From assembly GCA_047947185.1 (NCBI GenBank), contig CP170502.1, positions 5,270,001 through 5,334,000 on the forward strand: 64,000 nucleotides of DNA. Direction: 5' to 3'. The DNA comes from JANQJA01 sp047947185 (GTDB lineage Bacteria; Pseudomonadota; Gammaproteobacteria; Pseudomonadales; Azotimanducaceae). The position numbers were made by a program, and so were the translations under genes. Shown here piece after piece: positions 33,526 to 41,108 of this stretch (its first letter is position 1; every line of letters starts with the position of its first letter). The notes under the pieces were generated by a model that was given only the letters and a program-made list of their open reading frames with translations, was not told where the DNA came from and made no database searches.

Positions 33526-33600
33526 GTGAAGCTCCTTTGCAGGACATCAGTAGCCCGATGAAAGCACTTGAAGGAACTGATTGCAAACTGCGGCTAAAGT

Positions 33601-33646
33601 GCCGGGCCATCAACCTGGGTCCAGTTGGGCTATAAAATGGCCCGGC
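33601..33646 (-). terminator. Stem-loop after the citrate synthase gene
   Basis: A perfect 10-bp inverted repeat GCCGGGCCAT / ATGGCCCGGC with a 26-nt loop lies just beyond the citrate synthase stop codon. It lacks a clear U-tract, so it may protect the mRNA end rather than terminate on its own. Confidence 0.45.
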
Positions 33647-33652
33647 TTGCCG

Positions 33653-34759
33653 TCACTCCAGCTTGCGCGGCGGCAGACCAATATATTCGGCCCTGGGGCG
33701 CAGCAACCGGTTGTTCGGCCGAAATTCCATCAAATGCGCCAGCCAGCCCACCATGCGGGACATGGCAAACAGCGCCGTAAAATAGTGCATCGGAATGCCA
33801 AGGGCTTCCAGGATGGCGCCCTTGTAGAACTCCATGTTGGGTTTGATTGGCTTGTCACCCATACGGCTGGCAAACGCCGCGCCCATGGCTTCCAGCGTAC
33901 GCAGGGTGTTCTCTGCCGGCGAGCCCGGGCAGATCTGTTCCGCAATTGGTTTGAGAATGATGGCCCTTGGGTCCATCACGCGGTATTCCCGGTGGCCCAT
34001 CCCCATAAACTTGCCGCCACCTGCCAGCAGGCTGGCAACCCAGGCCTCTGCCTTCTCCGGACTGCCAACCTCGTAGGCTGCGCGGACGGCCGCTTCGTCG
34101 GCGCCGCCGTGCAGGGCCCCCGATAGTGCGCCAATCCCGGCTGAGAACACCGCCTCCACCGGTGCCAGAGTGCTGCCCACCACGAGTGAGGCAAAAGTGC
34201 CCGAGTTCAGCGAATGCTCCATCTGCAGAATCTGCACAATCTTGAGTATCCTGACCGCCTCCCGGCTGGGTTCCGTGCCGGTGAACATGGCAAGAAAGTT
34301 ATCAAGGTAACCACGATAACTGTCAAACTTCGGCGGCGCCGCGCCCAGTTCCAGCTGGCGCAAAGTGGCAATAAGTGCAGGCATCTTGGCGATGACCTGC
34401 AGGCCGCGGCTGCCGGTTTCATCCAGCCCCTGGAAAATGAACTGTGGCGGCAGGTGCAGGGCCGGCACCAGGGCCTGCAGTGATTGCATGGGGTGGCGAT
34501 CCTGCATGACCAGTTCAATCATTGCCACATCCCGGGCCGAGAGTGCACCGTGGGAACTGAGAAAAGCATCGAGGTCAGCGTACTCGGACTCATCCGGCAG
34601 GTCGCCAAACATGATCAACCACAACACCGACAGGTAGCGTTGTTCGACCAGGTCTTCGATGGCATACCCACGGTAGGTTAACTGGCCAAGATCACCGTCA
34701 ACATTGCTGATAGCGGTTTGGGCCGCAACCACACCTTCCAGGCCCGGTTTGAAAGTCAT
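33653..34759 (-). CDS. Citrate synthase-like enzyme with Glu at the catalytic Asp position
   Basis: A 368-residue citrate synthase-fold protein, starting at an ATG with GGGAGCAGG upstream. Family segments are GYAIEDL, HSLNSGTFAS, LHGGADEAA (His217), MGHREYRVMDPRA (His256) and NMEFYKGAILEALGIP. In citrate and 2-methylcitrate synthases the last segment reads N-x-D-F-Y, where the Asp is the catalytic base. Here the codon at 33830-33832 is GAG, giving Glu310. The HGGAN Asn is also Asp. It may be a slow or altered citrate synthase or a different Claisen-type acyltransferase. No other TCA or methylcitrate gene is adjacent. Confidence 0.88.
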   Translation of the reverse strand: MTFKPGLEGVVAAQTAISNVDGDLGQLTYRGYAIEDLVEQRYLSVLWLIMFGDLPDESEYADLDAFLSSHGALSARDVAMIELVMQDRHPMQSLQALVPALHLPPQFIFQGLDETGSRGLQVIAKMPALIATLRQLELGAAPPKFDSYRGYLDNFLAMFTGTEPSREAVRILKIVQILQMEHSLNSGTFASLVVGSTLAPVEAVFSAGIGALSGALHGGADEAAVRAAYEVGSPEKAEAWVASLLAGGGKFMGMGHREYRVMDPRAIILKPIAEQICPGSPAENTLRTLEAMGAAFASRMGDKPIKPNMEFYKGAILEALGIPMHYFTALFAMSRMVGWLAHLMEFRPNNRLLRPRAEYIGLPPRKLE

Positions 34760-34904
34760 TTTCCTGCTCCCCAGTTGAATCAATACACCAGGCTTATGAC
34801 CGGGGGCCGCAAAACAAAAGCGATCCGGTCATCAAGACCCGTCAGGCCACAGGTTACCACGTGATATACAATGGTGAACTACAAACCTGTCCGGATGTGT
34901 TCCC

Positions 34905-35585
34905 ATGCTCAAGCTTCACGGTTTTTCCTCCAGCAACTATTTTAATGTCCCGAAACTTGCACTGCTCGAGAAAGGCATCGCGTTTGAGGAGGTTGTCTCC
35001 TATACAGGTGTCGGCCCCAAGTACAAACCCGAGTACCTCGACAAAAGTCCGCTGGGTAAAGTCCCGGCGCTTGAAACAGAGGAGGGGTTTATCAGCGAGT
35101 CACGCTGCATTCTTGAATACATTGAACGTGCTTACCCAACGCCCGCGCTGATCCCGGCTTCACCTTTTGCTGTGGCGAAAGTGCAGGAACTGGCGCAGTT
35201 TATTGAACTCTATTTTGAGCTGGTCGCACGGCGTCTGATCCCGAACCTTTTGGGCAATACGGAACCCGCCCCCCAGGTGCTGGCCGAGTTTGAAGCCAGC
35301 ATCAACAAGGCGGTACCGGCACTTGCGAAACTCTCTGACTTCAAACAGTTCGCTTATAGTGAGACGTTTACGCTGGCGGACATTGCGGCCATCCTGAACC
35401 TGCCAATTGTCCGCAGCGTCGGCACCCGCTTTTTGGGGCGCGACCCGCTGGACGAGGTGCCGGGATTTAATGACTACGCAGCCCGAATGGAGGAGCGACC
35501 CCATGTCAGGAAGGTTCGTGCTGACGCGGCGGCAGATTCGCCGCACTTCCGGGCGCATCTGAAAGCCTTGTACGGGATAGGCTGA
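34905..35585 (+). CDS. Glutathione S-transferase
   Basis: A 226-residue GST. The N-terminal thioredoxin-like domain has HGFSSSNYFNVPKLALLEKG with a likely catalytic Ser near residue 8-10, KSPLGKVPALET with the cis-Pro, and ISESRCILEYIE for gamma-Glu binding. The C-terminal helical domain includes TLADIAAILNLP, where the Asp caps the folding motif. It could detoxify electrophiles arising from hydrocarbon oxidation. It converges on the acyl-CoA dehydrogenase gene. Confidence 0.92.
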   Translation: MLKLHGFSSSNYFNVPKLALLEKGIAFEEVVSYTGVGPKYKPEYLDKSPLGKVPALETEEGFISESRCILEYIERAYPTPALIPASPFAVAKVQELAQFIELYFELVARRLIPNLLGNTEPAPQVLAEFEASINKAVPALAKLSDFKQFAYSETFTLADIAAILNLPIVRSVGTRFLGRDPLDEVPGFNDYAARMEERPHVRKVRADAAADSPHFRAHLKALYGIG

Positions 35586-35587
35586 TA

Positions 35588-35610
35588 GCCGCCCGGTCCG
35601 ACCGGGCGGC
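35588..35610. terminator. Bidirectional stem-loop between GST and acyl-CoA dehydrogenase genes
   Basis: A perfect 10-bp inverted repeat GCCGCCCGGT / ACCGGGCGGC with a 3-nt loop, placed between two convergent genes. No U-tract follows, but the stem is very stable. Confidence 0.6.
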
Positions 35611-35627
35611 AGCAACACTGGAATCCG

Positions 35628-36833
35628 CTAATCCGCGTAGCGTTTGATGATCTGTTTACCCAGCGCCATCATGTGTACCTGGTCGGGTCCATCCGCCTGG
35701 CGGCACCAGCGGGCGTAGTTGAAAGCTTCCGCCATGGGATAGTCAGCCGTCAGGCCGCCCGCCCCGTGAATCTGCATACAGCGATCAATCACCGTTTGGG
35801 CCATCAGCGGCACGGTAATTTTTGCCGCGGCAATATAGTCGCGGGCATCCTTGGCCCCGAGTTCGTCGATCCGGCGCGCCGTCTTCAGCGTCAGGAGTCT
35901 GGCCTGCTCAATTTCGCTGAATGATTTGGCAATATCCTCCAACACCGACTGGTGATCAGCGAGTTTGCGGCCAAACGTCTCTCGACTCACCGCACGGCGG
36001 CAGGCGAACTCAAGGGCGCGCTGGGCACTGCCAATCAGGCGCATGCAGTGATGAATCCGGCCGGGTCCGAGTCGACCCTGGGCAATCTCGAATCCCCGGC
36101 CTTCACCCAGCAGGATATTCCCGGCGGGGACACGCACGTTGTCGAAAAGTACCTCGGCATGACCCAGCGGCGCGTCGTCATAACCCAGCGTTGTCAGCGG
36201 CCTGACGACCGTCACTCCAGGCGTATGTTTCGGTACCAGGATCTGGCTCTGCTGCAAATGCCGGTTGGGGTTGTCGGGGTCAGACTTGCCCATCACGATA
36301 AAAATCCGGGTCCGCTCATAGGGTGCATTGGTGATAAACCACTTGCGGCCATTGATGACATACTCATTGCCGTCCCGCGTAATGGACGTCCGCACGTTGG
36401 TGGCATCGCTTGAGGCAACATCCGGTTCGGTCATGCAGTAGGATGAACGAATCTCACCATTCAGCAGCGGTTCCAGCCACTCGGCCTTCTGGGCCTCCGT
36501 ACCGTACTTGATAAACACTTCCATGTTGCCGGTATCGGGCGCGTTACAGTTGAAGACTTCCGGGGACCAGAGCACGCGGCCCATCATCTCTGCCAGCCCA
36601 CAATAGTCCTCGTTGGAGAGCCCGCCGTGGTCTTTGGGCAGCCACAGGTTCCACAGGCCAAGCGCTTTTGCCTTGGCTTTCAGTTCCTCCATGAGCGGTA
36701 CCGTCGAAAACCGGTCGGGAAGGCTGTTCAACTGCGTGTGGTAGTTGGCCTCATTCGGGTAGATGTGTTCATCCATAAACGACTGCAGCTGGTCCTTGAG
36801 TTGCTGGACCGGGGGTAACTCAACGCTATTCAT
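35628..36833 (-). CDS. Acyl-CoA dehydrogenase, ACAD10/11-like
   Basis: A 401-residue acyl-CoA dehydrogenase. It shows CMTEPDVASSDATN for FAD and substrate binding, the helical C-terminal domain and the end segment YPMAEAFNYARWCRQADGPDQVHMMALGKQII, typical of the ACAD10/11-like long-chain group. These enzymes make trans-2-enoyl-CoA with electron transfer to ETF. In ACAD10/11 systems an APH-type kinase phosphorylates a 4-hydroxyacyl-CoA; an APH-type kinase gene lies at 49158 in this window, though not adjacent. The precise chain length is not known. Confidence 0.92.
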   Translation of the reverse strand: MNSVELPPVQQLKDQLQSFMDEHIYPNEANYHTQLNSLPDRFSTVPLMEELKAKAKALGLWNLWLPKDHGGLSNEDYCGLAEMMGRVLWSPEVFNCNAPDTGNMEVFIKYGTEAQKAEWLEPLLNGEIRSSYCMTEPDVASSDATNVRTSITRDGNEYVINGRKWFITNAPYERTRIFIVMGKSDPDNPNRHLQQSQILVPKHTPGVTVVRPLTTLGYDDAPLGHAEVLFDNVRVPAGNILLGEGRGFEIAQGRLGPGRIHHCMRLIGSAQRALEFACRRAVSRETFGRKLADHQSVLEDIAKSFSEIEQARLLTLKTARRIDELGAKDARDYIAAAKITVPLMAQTVIDRCMQIHGAGGLTADYPMAEAFNYARWCRQADGPDQVHMMALGKQIIKRYAD

Positions 36834-36908
36834 CAGGTGATCTCGTGGCCGGGTTCTGGAGGCAGCAGTTTAGGCGATTTCCTGCCCGAGTGCCGTCCTC
36901 GTGCATTG

Positions 36909-37737
36909 AGGTCCCTCGGCTACGCTCGGGACGACATTGTCGTCTCGACCAGAGGCCCGCAGGGCCGGCGTGGAGAGACCTCGGTTTTGATGCTATGACT
37001 CGGTGCTGTCACGCAATGGAACGAGATCCCTCGGCTACGCTCGGGATGACAGGGTCCCTCGGCTGCGCTCGGGACGACAGTGGCGGCGACGCTCGGAATA
37101 ACATTGTCGTCTCGACCAGAGGCCCGCAGGGCCGGCGTGGAGAGACCTCTGGTTTTGATGTCTTGACTCTGTGCGGACTCTCAAAAAACGAGATCCCTCG
37201 GCTACGCTCGGGATGACAGTGGCGGCTGCGCTCGGGATGACAGTGGCGGCGACGCTCGGAATAACATTGTCGTCTCGACCAGAGGCCCGCAGGGCCGGCG
37301 TGGAGAGACCTTTGGGTGGATCGTACGACTCGGTGCTGTCAGGCAATAAAACGAGATCCCTCGGCTACGCTCGGGATGACAGGGTCCCTCGGCTACGCTC
37401 GGGACGACGGTGGCGGCGACGCACGGAATAACATTGTCGTCTCGACCAGAGGCCCGCAGGGCCGGCGTGGAGAGACCTCGGTTTTGATGCTACGGCTCGG
37501 TGCTGTCAAGCAATAAAACGAGATCCCTCGGCTACGCTCGGGATGACAGGGTCCCTCGACTGCGCTCGGGACGACAGTGGCGGCGACGCACGGGATAACA
37601 TTGTCGTCTCGACCAGAGGCCCGCAGGGCCGGCGTGGAGAGACCTCGGTTTTGATGTCTTGACTCTGTGCGGACTCTCAAAAAACGAGATCCCTCGGCTA
37701 CGCTCGGGATGACAGGATCCCTCGGCTACGCTCGGGA
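36909..37737. repeat. Five tandem copies of a 163-167 bp repeat
   Basis: The sequence CATTGTCGTCTCGACCAG recurs at 36935, 37102, 37265, 37432 and 37599, giving periods of 167, 163, 167 and 167 bp. Each unit has a conserved core with a GGCCC-GCA-GGGCC palindrome and one to three copies of a TCCCTCGGCTACGCTCGGGA-like phrase. Linkers vary slightly. Short open frames cross it in several phases but none looks like a real protein. With the flanks it accounts for the nearly 1 kb without a gene from 36834 to 37827. A short hairpin GACTTGC-TCC-GCAAGTC at 37739-37755 marks its end. Confidence 0.9.
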
Positions 37738-37791
37738 CGACTTGCTCCGCAAGTCGACTCAGGGATTCGAACCAAATTCTCCAGACCCACC

Positions 37792-37828
37792 AAACAAAAA
37801 CGCCGGCACGAGGCCGGCGTTTTTGTTT
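37792..37828 (-). terminator. Rho-independent terminator of tRNA-Arg
   Basis: A 16-bp perfect stem (AAACAAAAACGCCGGC / GCCGGCGTTTTTGTTT) with a 5-nt loop lies directly after the 3-prime end of the tRNA. On the minus strand it gives a GC-rich stem followed by UUUUUGUUU, a textbook intrinsic terminator. Confidence 0.9.
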
Positions 37829-37904
37829 GGCCCGCCCGGAGAGATTCGAACTCCCGACACCCAGGTTCGAAGCCTGGTGCTCTATCCAGCTGAGCTACGG
37901 GCGG
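37828..37904 (-). tRNA. tRNA-Arg (anticodon TCG)
   Basis: A 77-nt cloverleaf on the minus strand with the 3-prime CCA encoded. The acceptor stem is CCGCCCG / CGGGCGG with discriminator G. The D-arm is GCTCAGCTGGATAGAGC and the anticodon arm CCAGG-CTTCGAA-CCTGG has loop anticodon TCG. The T-arm is GGGAG-TTCGAAT-CTCTC. It reads CGA and, with wobble, CGG arginine codons. All stems pair. Confidence 0.97.
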
Positions 37905-37952
37905 AGGCGGTGGATATTACCAAAGTTTTGGTGGTGTGTCTCATTCGTCACG

Positions 37953-38459
37953 TCAGATTCCGTCAATCCTGTACTGGGCAAATTTGCTGAGGTAAGAGGC
38001 GTTGCCTCTTTCCAGGCGCTCGCGCTGGTGGGGTTTGACGGGGCCAACAACCCTGCCGGGGACGCCAAAGACCAGGGAGCCATCCGGAACCTGCATGCCG
38101 GGGCTCACCACGGCACCGGCGCCAATAATGCAGAAGCTGCCCACTACCGCGTCGTCGAGCAGGGTGGCGTTGTTGGCAATCAGGCTGTTGTTGCCGATTG
38201 ACCGGCAGTGAATCACCGCACCGTGGCCCACAATGACGTTTTCGCCGATGCTGGTGTCGCTGCCGGTATGCACAACCACGTTGTCTTCAATAATGGTGCC
38301 GCTGCCGATGGTAATGCGGGCAAAGTCGCCCCGGATCACAGCCCCCGGCCAGACGCCACAATTCTCACCCAGTACCACATCACCCATAACGAGGCCCGTT
38401 TGGGAGACAAAACACGAATCCGGCACCACGGGCGTGATGTTGTTGTATGTTTTGATCAT
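37953..38459 (-). CDS. Gamma-class carbonic anhydrase-like hexapeptide protein
   Basis: A 168-residue left-handed beta-helix protein, starting at the ATG at 38459. Hexapeptide turns (VMGDVVLGENCGVWPGAVIRGD, ITIGSGTIIEDNVVVH) are clear. The three His ligands expected for the metal site lie in VVHTG, VGHGAVIH. This is the YrdA/PaaY group, which includes active gamma-carbonic anhydrases and acyl-CoA thioesterase-like members. It lies just upstream of the tRNA in the same direction. CO2 hydration is inferred. Confidence 0.9.
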   Translation of the reverse strand: MIKTYNNITPVVPDSCFVSQTGLVMGDVVLGENCGVWPGAVIRGDFARITIGSGTIIEDNVVVHTGSDTSIGENVIVGHGAVIHCRSIGNNSLIANNATLLDDAVVGSFCIIGAGAVVSPGMQVPDGSLVFGVPGRVVGPVKPHQRERLERGNASYLSKFAQYRIDGI

Positions 38460-38536
38460 CGCCCAAGTATATTTGATATGGTTTGCAGCTTCACACAACC
38501 TGTTCACATGACCGATTCATACAACCGGGAGGAAAA

Positions 38537-39334
38537 ATGAAAAACCTGTTTTCGATAGAGGGCAAAGTGGCGCTGGTGACCGGCGGTTCGCGCGGTATTG
38601 GCGAGATGATTGCGGCGGGCTTTCTGGCCAATGGGGCCAAGGTCTATATCAGCTCGCGCAAGGCGGATGTCTGTAATGAGACAGCAGCGCGTTTGATGAA
38701 AGAGTTTGGCGGTGAGTGCGTACCCTTGCCGGGCAACATGGCGGAACTGCCGGGCATTGAAGCCGTGGTGAAAGAGATCGAGAGCCGGGAGGATAAACTG
38801 GATATCCTCGTCAACAACGCCGGCGCCACCTGGGGAGCACCCCTGGATGAGTTTCCCGAGGCGGGCTGGGACAAGGTGATGGATACCAACGTCAAAGGGG
38901 TGTTTTTCCTGACGCAGAAACTGCTGCCCCTGTTGCGCAAGGCCGCAACCCATGAAGATCCCGCGCGCGTGATCAACGTGGGGTCGGTGGATGGGATCAA
39001 GACGCCGGCGTTCGACAATTTCTCCTATGGTCCATCCAAGGCGGCAGTCCATCACCTGACGCGGGTCCTCGCCTCTCACCTGGTGCGCCAGAACATTATT
39101 GTCAACGCCATTGCACCGGGACCTTTTCCCACCTGGATGCTGAGCGCCGGCGTTGGCTTTGGTGGTGAAACCGAAGGTGTCGATTGGGGGCAGGTGGGTA
39201 AGAACAATCCGCGTGGCCGGGTCGGAACGGCAGAAGACATTGCCGGGCTGGCGATTTTCCTGTGTTCACGGGCAGGCGCTTACACCGTGGGGGAAGTGAT
39301 CACCTGCGACGGTGGTGCGGTGGCCGTGTCCTAG
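38537..39334 (+). CDS. Short-chain dehydrogenase, RhlG/FabG-like
   Basis: A 265-residue SDR with GGGAGGA upstream of the ATG at 38537. It has GGSRGIG for NADP binding, ISSRKAD (Arg suggests NADP), VNNAGATWG, NVGSVDG for the catalytic Ser and the SYGPSK Tyr-Lys pair. The long loop GGETEGVDWGQVGKNNPRGR and the final VITCDGG resemble the RhlG beta-ketoacyl reductase group. It probably reduces a ketoacyl or related ketone. It shares a CTAG with the convergent HupE gene stop. Confidence 0.92.
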   Translation: MKNLFSIEGKVALVTGGSRGIGEMIAAGFLANGAKVYISSRKADVCNETAARLMKEFGGECVPLPGNMAELPGIEAVVKEIESREDKLDILVNNAGATWGAPLDEFPEAGWDKVMDTNVKGVFFLTQKLLPLLRKAATHEDPARVINVGSVDGIKTPAFDNFSYGPSKAAVHHLTRVLASHLVRQNIIVNAIAPGPFPTWMLSAGVGFGGETEGVDWGQVGKNNPRGRVGTAEDIAGLAIFLCSRAGAYTVGEVITCDGGAVAVS

Positions 39335-40332
39335 ACGGTGAGCGTGCGCTGCAGCAGCCAGACAGTTGCTGTAGCGCCAATGAAGTAGGCCGGTATCAGG
39401 CGCAGGAAGCGGGTGTCTGGCCCCGGCGCCGCCGGCCTGGCCAGTGCGTAGGCTCGCCGCGCCAGGAACAGCAGGGCCACCACCGCGGCAATCACAATCA
39501 GCTGCCCAATCTCGATGCCAATGTTGAACAGCAGCAGGGCCATCAGTGTCTGGTCCTCGGGCAAGCCAATGTCACGCAGTACGCCGGCAAACCCAAGACC
39601 GTGCAACAGGCCAAAAATAAACGCCACCAGCCAGGGGCGGCGTGAGGTGATGGCGTCCTTGTGGCCGGGAACGGTAATCTCGTAGGCAACATAGATGATC
39701 GACAGGGCAATGGCCGCCTCCACCGGTGCCTGGGAAAGCTGAACCAGGTCCAGCGTGGAAAGGGCGAGTGTGATGGAATGCGCAATCGTGAAGCTGGTGA
39801 TGGTCTGGATCAGGTTCAGGGTGCCAGGTACCAGCAGCATCAGCCCGATAATAAACAGGACGTGATCAATACCTTCCAGCAGGTGCTCAATACCAAGGGA
39901 CAGGTAGACCGGTAAAAGTGGCGCCTCGCGTGGCCGAAGGTCAAGGTAAGGTGCGTCCGGTTTGACCAGGAAATTTTCCTGGCTGCCGTCAGCGCGGGTC
40001 AGGGTCACCAGCAGGTCAGTCAGCGTGCCCGCAAGGCCGGTAACGGCAAGGTGATCAAGCCCCCCTGACTCACACTGGGCTGTCCAGCGCTGGGTCAGGC
40101 TGGCATTGGTGGAGCTGGAGATCCGATCGCTGGCATCGGGACAGCTCAACTGCAGGCTGAGGTTCAGGAACTGGCCGGCGATAATGGGTTGGCGAAACTC
40201 GACGTCAACTTTGCCCGAGGTGTCAACCACCAGACCGGCATATGCCGGGCGCATTTCATGGGCCCCGGCCGTCATCACGGCGAGACCCAGCAGCAGGATT
40301 GCCCCGGTGGCTATTCTCCGGACAGGTGCCAT
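39331..40332 (-). CDS. HupE/UreJ-family membrane protein, copy 1
   Basis: A 333-residue protein with a Sec signal (TGAILLLGLAVMTAGAHE), a periplasmic beta-rich half (to about residue 130) and then about six membrane helices. The first helix pair holds GIEHLLEGIDHVLF, the HxxxxGxDH motif of the HupE/UreJ family, and later helices hold AHSITLALS and LLHGLGFAG. Some HupE/UreJ proteins transport nickel, but members with a large periplasmic domain, as here, have no proven cargo. It is the last gene of the DUF3604 cluster and overlaps the isomerase gene by 22 nt. Confidence 0.9.
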   Translation of the reverse strand: MAPVRRIATGAILLLGLAVMTAGAHEMRPAYAGLVVDTSGKVDVEFRQPIIAGQFLNLSLQLSCPDASDRISSSTNASLTQRWTAQCESGGLDHLAVTGLAGTLTDLLVTLTRADGSQENFLVKPDAPYLDLRPREAPLLPVYLSLGIEHLLEGIDHVLFIIGLMLLVPGTLNLIQTITSFTIAHSITLALSTLDLVQLSQAPVEAAIALSIIYVAYEITVPGHKDAITSRRPWLVAFIFGLLHGLGFAGVLRDIGLPEDQTLMALLLFNIGIEIGQLIVIAAVVALLFLARRAYALARPAAPGPDTRFLRLIPAYFIGATATVWLLQRTLTV

Positions 40333-41108
40333 TCGACCCGGTATCCTGACTTGATGCTGTTGAGGTAGTTGTTGCGTGCGTCCTGGCGCATGGCAAACAG
40401 GTAGTCGCTGAGTACGAGGTTACGCACTGTCTCGAAATCAGGTGATGCCGGATCTGCTACCTCGTCGAGACGCACCAGGTGATAGCCAAAGTCGCTTCTG
40501 ATTGGACCCTGCCAGGTGCCGTCAGGTTTGAGGGTCACCAGGGCATCAGCAAACGCGTTGCCAAACGCCGAGATGACCTCACGCCGATCCCGGTCAGCGT
40601 AGCTGGGGTTCAGCAGGGTGGGTTCACCCAGCATGCGCCAGTTGTCGCTGGCCCCGGCAGCCGCAATGGCATTGGTGGCAGCGGCGGCGCTGCTGAACAG
40701 CAACTGCGAAAAGGTATACCTTGCGGGTATCTGGTAGCGCGCGGCGTTGGTCTCAAAGTATCCTTTCAGTATCGCGTCCGTGGGTTCTTCAAGACTGGAT
40801 TCTTCGGCAATAAAACTGATTTTCTGCACGAGTCGCCGGCGGATGATCACATCGTCCGCGTCCAGTTCCAGGCGCAGTGCCTCCCGGTACAGGATCTCTT
40901 CCTCAATCCAGTTTTCCAGCAGGTTCGCCAGTTCCTCGGGGGTGGGTTCACGTTGCATCTGGCTCTGCCACAGGTTCGCGACACGCTGCGCAACGCCTTC
41001 ATCCACCACAATGGTGTCAACAGGTTCACGGAAGCTGTCCGCGACAAATATGACAACGCCAATCAGGACAAACCAGAACAGGTGTGATTTAAAGGGGTTC
41101 GGTCTCAC
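40311..41108 (-). CDS. Membrane-anchored parvulin-type peptidyl-prolyl isomerase
   Basis: A 265-residue protein with an N-terminal membrane anchor (LFWFVLIGVVIFVADSF) and a periplasmic part. The region around ARYTFSQLLFS and GTWQGPIRSDFGYHLVRLDEV is the PpiC/parvulin domain. The N-terminal helical part (NLWQSQMQREPTPEELANLLE, WIEEEILYREAL) is SurA/PrsA-like chaperone structure. It starts with GTG, overlapping the DUF3604 stop by 1 nt. It is likely a folding factor for the secreted DUF3604 or HupE products encoded around it. Confidence 0.9.
   Translation of the reverse strand: MRPNPFKSHLFWFVLIGVVIFVADSFREPVDTIVVDEGVAQRVANLWQSQMQREPTPEELANLLENWIEEEILYREALRLELDADDVIIRRRLVQKISFIAEESSLEEPTDAILKGYFETNAARYQIPARYTFSQLLFSSAAAATNAIAAAGASDNWRMLGEPTLLNPSYADRDRREVISAFGNAFADALVTLKPDGTWQGPIRSDFGYHLVRLDEVADPASPDFETVRNLVLSDYLFAMRQDARNNYLNSIKSGYRVEWHLSGE

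Noticed and set aside
36845..37737. Several short open frames in the tandem repeat region
   Set aside because: They repeat the same peptide in different frames as a by-product of the repeat unit, with no start signals.
36909..37737. Possible CRISPR array
   Set aside because: The unit is about 165 bp with no short direct repeats alternating with unique spacers, and no cas gene is nearby.
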